Part shown: positions 10,815 to 21,508 of the stretch, in pieces
Numbering within the stretch: the stretch's first letter is position 1
Layout: every line of letters begins with the position of its first letter
Assembly (NCBI RefSeq): GCF_019038435.1
Contig: NZ_JAGPOX010000083.1
Span: 1-41,670 of the forward strand
Source: Nocardia alni
GTDB taxonomy: Bacteria; Actinomycetota; Actinomycetes; Mycobacteriales; Mycobacteriaceae
Direction of reading: 5' to 3'
Length of the DNA stretch: 41,670 nt
Made by a program: the position numbers and the translations under genes
Notes under the pieces: generated by a model
Told to the model about the DNA's origin: nothing
Seen by the model: only the letters and a program-made list of their open reading frames with translations
Database searches by the model: none

Positions 10815-11705
10815 TCACTCTCCGTGCGGTGCGGCGGAACCCACCGCCACCGCACGGTCGGGATCGCCGCTCCACTGCGACCAGGACCCCGGGAACAGGG
10901 CCGCGTCGATGCCGAGAACCGCCAGCGCGGCGAGATCGACGGCGGCGGTCACGCCCGATCCGCAGTACACGCCGACCGCCGGCGCCCGATGCGCGTCGAC
11001 GGCGGCGAACCGCGCCTCGAGTTCGTCTGCGGGGCGGAAGAATCCACGCTCGTCCAGCAGTGATCCGTTGGGCACGTTGCGCGCTCCGGGAATGTGCCCG
11101 CCCACCGGATCGACGGGCTCGACCTCGCCCCGGAAACGTTCCGGGGCACGGGCATCGATGAGAACCCCCGTCTCGGGCAGGGCGGCCGCCTCGGTGACCG
11201 TCAGCGTGGGTAGCGCGCCGTGGTAGAGATCGGTGTAGGCCAGCTCGACATTGCCGGGGTCGGGATGCTCTGTGCCCGTGGCCAGTTCACGGCCGGCCGC
11301 GCTCCACGCCGCGAGCCCGCCGTCGAGTATGCGCACCTCCGGGATTCCCGCGGCGCGCAGCACCCACCACGCGCGCGCCGAACCGGCCCGGTTCCAGTTG
11401 TCGTACACGATGACCGGTACGTCGTTGCGTACACCCCAGCGCCGGGCGGCGGCCTGAAGATCGGCGCCGTCCGGTAGCGGATGGCGTCCGTGCCCGCTCA
11501 CCGAGTGATCCGACAGTTCGGTCTCGAGGTCGACATAGGCGGCGCCGGGAATATGCCCGAGCTGGTATTCGGTGCGGCCGTCGGGCCGGTCCAGCCGCCA
11601 GCGCACGTCCAGGATCGTCAGCGGATGCCCGAGCGCGAGACGATCGCGCAACTCCTCGACCGAGATCAAGGTGTCCGATCGGTGGATGTCGGGGCGGTAG
11701 GTCAT
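10815..11705 (-). CDS. 3-mercaptopyruvate/thiosulfate sulfurtransferase (tandem rhodanese)
   Basis: 296-residue protein of two rhodanese domains (about 15-135 and 165-285). The N-terminal domain is catalytically dead (Asp-Asn at YDNWNRAG), as usual. The C-terminal active-site loop is CGSGVTA with Cys248; CG[ST]GV[TS]A loops are the pattern associated with mercaptopyruvate sulfurtransferases such as SseA, whereas CRKGVTA marks classical thiosulfate enzymes. It moves sulfane sulfur to cyanide, thiols or proteins. The start has AGGAG eight bases upstream. It is convergent with the DUF1684 gene, ten bases apart, and adds to the sulfur theme of the region although it is on the opposite strand. Confidence 0.9.
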   Translation of the reverse strand: MTYRPDIHRSDTLISVEELRDRLALGHPLTILDVRWRLDRPDGRTEYQLGHIPGAAYVDLETELSDHSVSGHGRHPLPDGADLQAAARRWGVRNDVPVIVYDNWNRAGSARAWWVLRAAGIPEVRILDGGLAAWSAAGRELATGTEHPDPGNVELAYTDLYHGALPTLTVTEAAALPETGVLIDARAPERFRGEVEPVDPVGGHIPGARNVPNGSLLDERGFFRPADELEARFAAVDAHRAPAVGVYCGSGVTAAVDLAALAVLGIDAALFPGSWSQWSGDPDRAVAVGSAAPHGE

Positions 11706-11856
11706 CTCGCTGCTCCTGAAATCGTCGTGCCGCGGTGCGACGCCGAGCCGAGTCAGCTACCGCACCGCACTCCCATCCACGCAACTACAACTCGGCGTCT
11801 ATGTGAAGCGTTGAGCTCTGTGAGATCGGAAGCAGTTCTGCGGTCCGGACACGTGA

Positions 11857-11886
11857 ACGGCCCGGCGAAAGCATTCGCCGGGCCGT
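11857..11886 (-). terminator. Strong hairpin downstream of the nucleobase permease
   Basis: A perfect 13-bp stem (ACGGCCCGGCGAA against TTCGCCGGGCCGT) closes a 4-base loop, 40 bases past the permease stop on the minus strand. There is no T-run, as is common for actinobacterial terminators. It also separates the permease from the sulfurtransferase promoter. Confidence 0.75.
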
Positions 11887-11926
11887 CGATTCCGCTGCGG
11901 CCGTCACGCACCGGAACTCACGTGGT

Positions 11927-13318
11927 TCAGTGGGTGCCCGCCGGGACCTCCGGCCGATTGCCGACACGCCAGTGGTTGAACAGCAGGTTCAGCAGAAACA
12001 CCACGATCACCGCCGAGGTGATGGGGCTGCTGGCGATCATCTGGAAGTCGCTGGGGAACTTGGCGTAGAACGTCGGGGCGACCGAGGGCAGCAGCGCCAC
12101 CGACAGGGTCACCGCGATGATCAGCATGTTGTGCGTCCCCTCGAACTGCACCTTGTGCAGCACCCGCAGGCCTACCGCGGTCACCATCGCGAACATCACC
12201 GTCGCCGCGCCGCCCACCACCGGGCCGGGCAGCGCCGCTACGAGGCTGCCGACCTTGGGGATCAGGCCCAGTACGACCAGGAAGCCGCCGCAGGTGGCGA
12301 CCACCCATCGGCTGCGTACGCCGGTCAGGCCGACCAGGCCGACGTTCTCGGCGAACGCGGTGTCGGGGAAGGAGTTCATGAATCCGGCCAGGACTCCGGA
12401 CAGGCCGTCGGCGGCCAGGCCGCGCGCCAGATCGCCCGGCGCCAGTGGCTTGTCGACCATCTCGGACACCGCGACGATGTCCGCGGTGGACTCGGTGAAG
12501 GTCACCAGCATCACCACGCACATGGAGATGATCGCGGCGATATGGAATTGGGGCGCGCCGAAGGTGAACGGATGCGAGACGCCGAACCAGCCCACCTTGC
12601 CCATCCCGGACAGGTCGACCAGCCCCATCGGTATGGCGACGAGGGTGCCGATCACGATGCTGAGCAGCACGGCGATCTGGCTCACCAGGCCCCGGCCGAA
12701 CTTGTGCAGCAGCACGATCAGCAGCATCACCAGACCCGCCAGCGCGATATGCGAAACCTGGCCGTAGTCGGCCGACTTCGGATCGTTCCCGGCGATGAGC
12801 CCGGCGTCCGCGCCGATCAGCGACAACCCGATCACACAGATCACACAGCCCGACACCAGCGGCGGGAAGAACCGCACCACCATCGCGAAGAATCGCGCGA
12901 TTACCAGGCCGAACACGCCGGACACCAGCACCGCGCCGTAGACCGTCGGCAGTCCGGCCTCACCGCCGCCGAACTGCTGGGCGATCAGGATCATCGGTGA
13001 GACACAGGTGAACGTCGCACCGGCGACCACCGGCAGGCGCACGCCGATGATCTTGCCGATGCCCACGGACTGGATGAGCGTGACGATGCCCGACACCAGC
13101 AGATCGGCGTTGACCAGAACACCGATGGTGTGCTGGGGTAATTTCAGCGCACCGCCGACCAGCAGCGGCACGGCGATCGCACCGGCATACATGATCGCCA
13201 GATGTTGCAGGCCGAGCAATGCCATTCGGGTCGGTGGCGGTACCTCGTCGACGGGGTGCCGTGGCGACGGCACGCCGTCGCCGGGATTGCGGGAGGGGCG
13301 CGAGAAGCGCAATTGCAT
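11927..13318 (-). CDS. NCS2-family purine permease (xanthine/urate type)
   Basis: 463-residue, mostly hydrophobic protein of the nucleobase:cation symporter-2 family, with about 14 membrane helices. Visible family marks are QHLAIMYAGAIAVPL in helix 1 with the conserved His, TFTESTADIVAVSEM in helix 8, and ENVGLVGLTGVRSR, matching the NCS2 signature (N-x-G-x4-T-G, the form seen in bacterial xanthine and urate carriers). ATG 13318 is supported by CAGGAGG six bases upstream; the open frame runs on to 13558 but that part is not protein-like. It is divergent from the xanthine dehydrogenase genes, so uptake of xanthine, hypoxanthine or urate by proton symport is the likely role. Uracil transport is less likely. 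Confidence 0.88.
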   Translation of the reverse strand: MQLRFSRPSRNPGDGVPSPRHPVDEVPPPTRMALLGLQHLAIMYAGAIAVPLLVGGALKLPQHTIGVLVNADLLVSGIVTLIQSVGIGKIIGVRLPVVAGATFTCVSPMILIAQQFGGGEAGLPTVYGAVLVSGVFGLVIARFFAMVVRFFPPLVSGCVICVIGLSLIGADAGLIAGNDPKSADYGQVSHIALAGLVMLLIVLLHKFGRGLVSQIAVLLSIVIGTLVAIPMGLVDLSGMGKVGWFGVSHPFTFGAPQFHIAAIISMCVVMLVTFTESTADIVAVSEMVDKPLAPGDLARGLAADGLSGVLAGFMNSFPDTAFAENVGLVGLTGVRSRWVVATCGGFLVVLGLIPKVGSLVAALPGPVVGGAATVMFAMVTAVGLRVLHKVQFEGTHNMLIIAVTLSVALLPSVAPTFYAKFPSDFQMIASSPITSAVIVVFLLNLLFNHWRVGNRPEVPAGTH

Positions 13319-13502
13319 GGCAAGCCTCCTGGGCAAGCAGATATAACGGCCGACAGCGAACCGGAGCTCCGACCCGAAAGATGGCATTTTCTGGCAGCGT
13401 AAATGCCGCGAGACGACGCCCGGCTGTGCCGCAACGATATGTTTACAACACGTAACACCCCCGTCGTGTGGATTTGTACGATAATCCGGGAGGGGGGTTC
13501 GC

Positions 13503-13586
13503 ATGAGCGACGCGGTTTGGAGGATCATCCAGAAGGCGGGGCGGGACCGTCGTATCATCTTGACCCTATCGTCCCGGCACGACTAG
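13503..13586 (+). CDS. Possible small ORF, 27 aa
   Basis: ATG preceded by GGGAGGGGGG with a five-base gap, and about 20 bases further up a GATAAT-like -10. The peptide starts MSDAVWRIIQKAGRDRR and is basic. It is the first of two small ORFs between the permease and xdhA. No family is recognised. It could be a leader peptide, a small protein, or a chance ORF in a transcribed 5' leader. Confidence 0.3.
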   Translation: MSDAVWRIIQKAGRDRRIILTLSSRHD

Positions 13587-13634
13587 ATTTTGAGGCCATC
13601 GACGCGCGAATACCGGAGACAGGAGGCGATCGCC

Positions 13635-13712
13635 ATGGCCGCAGACCATGACCTGCGCCGTCTCGCCCACAGTGAGGTGTGGATTCCCGGGCGCGTCGCG
13701 CACGGCTGCTGA
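13635..13712 (+). CDS. Possible small ORF, 25 aa
   Basis: ATG follows an optimal AGGAGG (13621-13626) by eight bases. The peptide starts MAADHDLRRLAHSEVWIPGR and ends in Gly-Cys. It ends 115 bases before the xdhA start and lies in the likely transcribed leader. No homologue is recognised; the ribosome binding site is better than that of xdhA itself. Confidence 0.35.
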   Translation: MAADHDLRRLAHSEVWIPGRVAHGC

Positions 13713-13826
13713 TCGCCAGGCTCGATCGCGATTTTCTCTCGCCATATTCGACGTATCGCGGTAGCGCGCTGATTCGCGTCACGATGTAGAAAGCAGCCTA
13801 AAATGGATTTTGTCGAAAGGCCTGCC

Positions 13827-15352
13827 ATGGTAGTGCCGCGAATCACGGTCAACGGTGAGTCCATGCCAATATCTCCGGCCGCGCCGACCACGACGCTGCT
13901 CGATTTTCTGCGGCATTGGGGGTTCACCGCGAGTAAAGAGGGTTGTGCCGAGGGAGAATGCGGCGCGTGTTCGGTTCTGGTGGCCCGTCCCGGGATCCCC
14001 CGAGGAGGGCGAGCCGGCGGGGTAGCCGAACACAGCCGCACCGAATGGGTGGCGGTCAACGCGTGCCTGATGCCGGTCGCGGCGCTGGATGGCCAGGAGG
14101 TCGTCACCGCCGAGGGATTGGGCACCCCGAAGGCATTGCATCCGGTGCAGCGGGAGATGGCGGTGCGCGGGGGATCGCAGTGCGGATACTGCACGCCCGG
14201 CTTCGTGTGCAGCATGGCGGCCGAGTACTACCGGGCGGACCGGTCCCCCGCGGACGTGGCGGCTGCCAACGGATCAGTCCACGCGGGGGATGATCTCACC
14301 GCCAACGGCCCGACGCACCCCGTCGATCCGGAACACGGTCACAACGGCTTCGACCTGCACGCGCTGAGCGGCAACCTGTGCCGTTGCACGGGATACCGCC
14401 CGATTCGCGACGCGGCCTTCGCGGTGGGTACCCCGGACGCGGACGATCCGTTCGCGCACCGCCGCGACCAGGCGCCACCCGAGACCGTGCCGACCGTCCT
14501 GGAACGTGACGGCCGTGCCTTCCTCCGGCCCCCGACCCTGGCACGGGCGCTGGAACTGCTCCGCGAGCACCCCGACGCCGTGGTGGCCGCCGGATGCACC
14601 GACTGGGGTGTGGAGGTGAACATCCGCGGCCGCCGCGCCGACTATGTTGTCGCGATCGAGCGCCTGCCCGAGCTGCGCGATCTGCGCGTGGAACCGGACC
14701 GGATCGAACTCGGCGCGGCCCTGACGCTCACCGAGATCGAACGCCGGCTGGACGGCCGCGTGCCGCTGCTGGCCGAGCTGTTCCCGCAGTTCGCCTCCCG
14801 GCTGATCCGCAATACCGCGACCCTGGGCGGCAATCTGGGGACCGGTTCGCCGATCGGCGACAGCCCGCCGGTGCTGCTCGCGCTCGGCGCGTCGGTCGTC
14901 CTGGCCGACGCCGACGGCGAGCGCGAGGTCGACCTGGCGGAATACTTCACCGGGTACCGGCGCAGCGTGCGGCGTCCGGACGAGCTGATCCGTGCCGTGC
15001 GGATTCCCCGGCCGCTGTCCCCGTTCGCCGGGTTCCACAAGATCGCCAAGCGGCGCTTCGACGATATCTCCAGCGTCGCGGTCGCTTTCGCGCTCGACGT
15101 CGAGAACGGGATGGTGCGGTCGGCGCGGATCGGCCTGGGCGGCGTCGCCGCGACCCCGATCCGCGCGTACGACGTCGAAGCCGCGCTCGTGGGCCGGGCC
15201 TGGACTTCGGACACCGTCGATGCGGCAGCGGAAATCCTTGCCGCGCAGGGAACTCCGATGGACGATCACCGCGCCAGCGCGCGCTATCGCAGCGCGATGC
15301 TCGGGCAGAGCCTGCGCAAGCTTTTCGCCCGGACCGCTGAGGGGGTGCCCCG

Positions 15353-15356
<4 letters not shown>
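13827..15356 (+). CDS. xdhA: Xanthine dehydrogenase, [2Fe-2S]/FAD subunit
   Basis: 509-residue small subunit of xanthine dehydrogenase, passing electrons from the Mo centre to NAD+ through two [2Fe-2S] clusters and FAD. The plant-type cluster is bound by Cys40, Cys45, Cys48 and Cys80 (CAEGECGAC); the second uses CGYC (119, 122) and CRC (185, 187). FAD domain (about 235-410) shows TLGGNLGTGSPIGDSPP, followed by the CO dehydrogenase flavoprotein C-terminal domain. ATG 13827 is preferred because the upstream ATG 13803 lies within the -10 box. About 30 extra residues, rich in Gly, Asp and His, lie between the CGYC and CRC motifs compared with usual XdhA proteins. Its stop overlaps the xdhB start (ATGA). 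Confidence 0.93.
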
Positions 15357-17922
<2,566 letters not shown>

Positions 17923-17926
<4 letters not shown>

Positions 17927-18783
17927 CGTGGGTGGACGCGGTCACGCGGTTACGGTCTCGCCGTGAGCCCGGTGTGCTGGTGACCGTCGTGACCGTGCGC
18001 GGCCATGCACCACGCCGACCGGGTGCGAAACTCGTTGTAGGGCAGCATGAGACCTGGGGTTCGATCGGCGGCGGCAACGTGGAGGCCGTCGCGATCGATC
18101 GGGCGCGCGAACTGCTCGCCGCGCCCGACCCGCAGCCGGAGCTGATGGACTTCGCGCTCAACGACAAGGTCGTGAACCGGCACGGCGTGCAGTGCTGCGG
18201 CGGCACGATCGCGGTGCTGCTGGAACCGCTGCCCGTGGTGCCCGCGGTCGCGATCTTCGGGGTGGGCCACGTCGGACTGGAACTCGCGCGCATCCTGGCC
18301 CGCCACGACCTGGACCTGCACCTGATCGACACCCGCCCCGACGTGCTCACCGCCGAACGCCTGCGCGTGCTGTCCGAGCCGGTGGCCCGGGTGCACGTCC
18401 ACCACGTGCCGCTACTGCCCGAACAGGTCCTGGCCGAACTCCCGCCCGGCACACACCTGCTGATCATGACCCACGACCATGCCGAGGACGCTGCCCTGTG
18501 CGACGCGGCCCTGCGCGGTGGCGACGTGGGCTCGATCGGCCTGATCGGCTCGTCGGCCAAATGGTCCCGCTTCCGCCGCCGCCTCGAGACCGAGGGGGGC
18601 CACACCCCCGAGGCCATCGCCCGCATCCGCACCCCCATCGGACTCCCCGAGATCACCGGCAAGGAGCCCGCGACGATCGCGGTCAGCGTGGCGGCGGACC
18701 TGCTGCTGAGCTTCGAACGAGACCGAGCCGCGGCCGCCGCGCCGAAGAAGGACACCGGGCATCTGAACGTCGTCGGGCAGTGA
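17923..18783 (+). CDS. xdhC: Xanthine dehydrogenase accessory protein XdhC
   Basis: 286-residue XdhC/CoxI family protein, which binds the molybdenum cofactor, promotes its sulfuration and hands it to the XdhB subunit. The N-terminal XdhC_CoxI domain contains VRGHAPRRPGAKLVV and GSIGGGNVE; a CCGG motif lies near residue 88. The C-terminal XdhC_C Rossmann domain contains VAIFGVGHVGLELARIL, ending IDTRPD, then MTHDHAEDAALCDAAL and GSIGLIGSSAKWSRFRRRL. Length matches the family. The start overlaps the xdhB stop by ATGA, so stoichiometric production is expected. Confidence 0.93.
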
Positions 18784-18793
18784 ACGATAGCGA

Positions 18794-19192
18794 TTACCCC
18801 TTGCGGCCCAGGATCTTTCGGTGGCAGATGCGCCAGCCCCGTGGTTCCCGGCGGAGGGTGTCCTCGTAGACGACGGTCCCGCTCGCGCCGTCCGCCATGA
18901 CCGCCAGACCCTTCGAACGCGCCCGCACCTTGTCACCGTCGCGGGCGGTCAGGACGATATTGGTGACGTGGTGGCCCAGCGGTTGTCCGGAATCGTCCTG
19001 CTGGGCGGTGGCCAGCTCGCGCAGTGCCCGCAACCCGTGCAGGGTTCCCTGGCCGAAGTCCTCCAGATCGAAGACCAGGTCGTCGGTGTACAACTCGCCC
19101 CAGCGATCCCACGCGCGATCGTCCGCCACGTGTCCGTGCAGTGCGATCACCTCGTGTATGGCGAGCCGATCCTCGGTGGTTATATCCAGCAT
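18794..19192 (-). CDS. SnoaL-like / NTF2-fold protein
   Basis: 132-residue cone-shaped alpha+beta barrel of the SnoaL_4 (NTF2-like) type: IHEVIALHGHVADDRAWDRWGELYTDDLVFDL at the N-terminus, HHVTNIVLTARDGDKVRARSKGLAVM in the sheet, and WRICHRKILGRKG at the end. These folds serve as small dehydratases, isomerases or cyclases acting on steroid and aromatic substrates. The ATG is preceded by AAAGAGG at six bases. It is divergent from a TetR gene across a double palindromic operator and is probably repressed by it; with the KstD-like gene downstream of TetR it may belong to steroid or cyclic-ketone metabolism (inference). Confidence 0.8.
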   Translation of the reverse strand: MLDITTEDRLAIHEVIALHGHVADDRAWDRWGELYTDDLVFDLEDFGQGTLHGLRALRELATAQQDDSGQPLGHHVTNIVLTARDGDKVRARSKGLAVMADGASGTVVYEDTLRREPRGWRICHRKILGRKG

Positions 19193-19207
19193 GAACAGCC
19201 TCTTTCA

Positions 19208-19264
19208 TAAGTGGGGAACTCCCCGTTTAGCTGTAGATAGACTAACCGGGGAGATCCCCACTTA
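19208..19264. promoter_or_regulatory. Duplicated palindromic operator between SnoaL-like and TetR genes
   Basis: Two 23-bp elements in inverted orientation, 19208-19230 and 19242-19264, match at 21 of 23 positions, separated by 11 bases. Each contains its own near-palindromic core (GGGGAACTCCCC and GGGGAGATCCCC) flanked by TAAGT and TTAG. Centres are 34 bp apart, on the region that must hold both divergent promoters. This is what a TetR regulator binding as two dimers would use. Confidence 0.8.
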
Positions 19265-19277
19265 GCAAGGGAGTGGT

Positions 19278-19832
19278 ATGGCCGAACGACCGCGCCGCGC
19301 CGACGCACGCCGCAACTACGAACTGGTGCTGGCCGCGGCGAAGGACGTGTTCGACGAACTCGGCGTCGCCGCGCCCCTGGACGAGATCGCCCGCCGCGCC
19401 GGCGTCGGCAACGCCACGATGTACCGGCACTTTCCCACGCGCCGGGACCTGGTCATCGCCGTCTACGCCGACGAGATCGCCGCGCTGGGCGACCTCGGCC
19501 GATCGTTGCTCGAGGATCCCTCGCCCGCGGACGCGCTGTTCACCTGGCTGCACGCGTTCATCACCCATATCAATACGAAACGCGAACTGCCCCTGGCCAT
19601 TTCCGATGACGACGCCGGGCAGCGATCCGAGCTGTACCGCCAGTGGCACGACACCCTGCACACCGCGGCGGCGAACCTGCTGCGCCGCGCCCAGGACGCC
19701 GGGGTCCTGCGGGACGACCTGGCACTCGCCGATCTGCTGGCCTCCGCCAACGGAATCGGCCACGCGGCGGCCGACGACGATCAGGTCCGCAGGCTGCTCG
19801 GCATCCTGCGCGACGGGCTCACACCGAGGTGA
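19278..19832 (+). CDS. TetR/AcrR-family transcriptional regulator
   Basis: 184-residue TetR regulator. The N-terminal HTH (about residues 10-55) reads RRNYELVLAAAKDVFDELG, APLDEIARRAGVGNATMYRHF, PTRRDLVIAVYADE; the rest is an alpha-helical ligand and dimerisation domain. The start is ATG 19278 with AGGGAG eight bases upstream. It is divergent from the SnoaL-like gene over the duplicated operator and lies 112 bases before a KstD-like flavoprotein gene, so it probably represses itself and both flanking genes. It resembles the TetR at 25624 (both start RADARRNY and share DxIARRAGVGxxTxYRHFP). The ligand is unknown. Confidence 0.9.
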   Translation: MAERPRRADARRNYELVLAAAKDVFDELGVAAPLDEIARRAGVGNATMYRHFPTRRDLVIAVYADEIAALGDLGRSLLEDPSPADALFTWLHAFITHINTKRELPLAISDDDAGQRSELYRQWHDTLHTAAANLLRRAQDAGVLRDDLALADLLASANGIGHAAADDDQVRRLLGILRDGLTPR

Positions 19833-19944
19833 GGTGCGTTCCGTCCCGCCGATGAGCCGGTTCCGATCACCGGGACCTTCGGGATCAGCGCCGCACTTCG
19901 CGCCCTACCGTCGAGGAAAGGTAGTTCGGCGGAAGTGGTAGGCA

Positions 19945-21477
19945 GTGATCTGGGACGAAGAACTCGATGTGCTGGTCGTGGGCTCGGGCGGTGGGCTGTC
20001 CGGCGCCTACACGGCCGCGCGGGAGGGGCTGCGGGTCGCGGTCGCGGAGGCGACCGACAAATTCGGCGGCACCACCTCGTTGTCCGGTGGCGGCGGCGTG
20101 TGGTTCCCGTGCAATCCGGTGCTGCGCCGCGCGGGCGTCGACGACACCCTCGAGGACGCGCTCACCTATTACCGCGCGGTAGTCGGTGACCGCACGCCCG
20201 CGCAGTTGCAGGAGACCTATATCCGCCGCGGCGCAGAGGTGATCGAATACCTGCTGCAGGACGACAGTTTCTCCTTCGAGGTCTACCCCTGGCCGGACTA
20301 TTTCGGCTCGGCGCCGAAGGCGAGACTGGACGGCAAACGTCACATCATCCCGACCCCGCTGCCCGTCGCCGAGGTGGGTGAGCTGGGTACCGCGATCCGC
20401 GGCCCGCTGGACACCGACCGGCTCGGCGCCGAACCGCCCGCACTGCTGATCGGCGGCCGCGCCCTCGTCGGCCGGTTCCTGAAGGCGATATCCCAGTACC
20501 CCAACGCATCCGTGCACCTGAACACAACACTGGTGCAGCTGGTGACCGAGGACGGCGCGGTGACCGGTGCGATCGTGGAGCGCGAGGGCGTGCGTGTCGC
20601 GATTCGCACGCACCGGGGCGTGGTGCTGGCCGCCGGCGGCTTCGAGGGCAACGACGAGTTGCGCAAGCGCTACGGTGTGCCGGGCGTGGCGCGAGACACC
20701 ATGGGGCCGTGGGGAAACCAGGGTAAGGCGCTCGAGGCCGCGCTGGCGGTCGGCGCGGATACCGACCTGATGGATCAGGCGTGGTGGTCGCCCGGGATGA
20801 TCCACCCGGACGGGCGCGCGGCGTTCGCGCTGTGGTTCACCGGGGGACTGTTCGTGAACCAGGACGGCGTGCGATTCGTCAACGAATCCGGACCCTACGA
20901 CCGGCTGGGCCGCTCGATCATCGAGCAGATCGACAGCGGCGCAACCACATTGCCGTACTGGATGATCTACGACGACAGCCAGGGCCCGGTGCCGCCGGTC
21001 GGGGCCAGCAACGTGTCGATGGTCGAGCCGGAGAAGTACGAGGCGGCCGGACTACGCCACACCGCCGGCACGCTCGAGCAACTCGCGGAGAAAATCGGTG
21101 TCCCGCCCGCCGCGCTGGTCGCCACGGTGGCTCGCTACAACGAGCTGGCGGCCGGGGGCAAGGACGAGGACTTCGGTCGCGGCGACGAGGCCTACGACCG
21201 CATGTTCACAGGCGGCGCCTCACCGCTCGTGCCGCTGACGAAAGCCCCGTACCACGCCGCCGCATTCGGGATCTCGGACCTGGGCACCAAGGGCGGCCTG
21301 CGCACCGACACCGCCGCCCGCGTGCTCACCGAGTCCGGCGACCCCATCCCGGGCCTGTACGCGGCGGGCAACACGATGGCCGCACCCAGCGGAACCGTCT
21401 ACCCCGGCGGCGGCAACCCGATCGGCACCTCGGTCCTGTTCAGCCATGTGGCGGTGCTCAACATGCTCGGCCGCTGA
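19945..21477 (+). CDS. FAD-dependent 3-ketosteroid delta1-dehydrogenase-like flavoprotein
   Basis: 510-residue protein of the FAD_binding_2 family (KstD, fumarate reductase flavoprotein). An N-terminal dinucleotide-binding motif (LVVGSGGGLSGAYTAAREG) is followed by FGGTTSLSGGGGVWFPCN, and the C-terminus has PGLYAAGNTMAA and YPGGGNPIGTSVLFSH, matching the KstD C-terminal signature with its conserved Tyr before the Gly-rich turn. KstD enzymes remove hydrogen across C1-C2 of 3-ketosteroids. GTG 19945 is taken since it leads straight into the FAD motif and GGAAG lies upstream. The exact substrate is uncertain; actinobacteria carry many KstD paralogues with other ketone substrates. Probably controlled by the TetR upstream. 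Confidence 0.82.
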   Translation: MIWDEELDVLVVGSGGGLSGAYTAAREGLRVAVAEATDKFGGTTSLSGGGGVWFPCNPVLRRAGVDDTLEDALTYYRAVVGDRTPAQLQETYIRRGAEVIEYLLQDDSFSFEVYPWPDYFGSAPKARLDGKRHIIPTPLPVAEVGELGTAIRGPLDTDRLGAEPPALLIGGRALVGRFLKAISQYPNASVHLNTTLVQLVTEDGAVTGAIVEREGVRVAIRTHRGVVLAAGGFEGNDELRKRYGVPGVARDTMGPWGNQGKALEAALAVGADTDLMDQAWWSPGMIHPDGRAAFALWFTGGLFVNQDGVRFVNESGPYDRLGRSIIEQIDSGATTLPYWMIYDDSQGPVPPVGASNVSMVEPEKYEAAGLRHTAGTLEQLAEKIGVPPAALVATVARYNELAAGGKDEDFGRGDEAYDRMFTGGASPLVPLTKAPYHAAAFGISDLGTKGGLRTDTAARVLTESGDPIPGLYAAGNTMAAPSGTVYPGGGNPIGTSVLFSHVAVLNMLGR

Positions 21478-21508
21478 GTCCCGCCGCCGAAGTACCGGAG
21501 CGCATGGA

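Larger units (their letters stand above)
13319..13826. promoter_or_regulatory. Divergent regulatory region, permease / xdh
   Basis: About 500 bases between the permease and xdhA. On the plus strand TAAAAT at 13799-13804 is a good -10 box 22 bases before ATG 13827. A second possible -10 (GATAAT-like, near 13480) precedes two small ORFs with strong ribosome binding sites (listed separately). TTAC-N5-GTAA occurs near 13441-13456 within an AT-richer patch. No known riboswitch or regulator gene is seen here. Confidence 0.4.

Noticed and set aside
13319..13558. 80-residue extension of the nucleobase permease
   Set aside because: Basic, Cys-containing, unlike NCS2 N-termini; an ideal AGGAGG site precedes ATG 13318.
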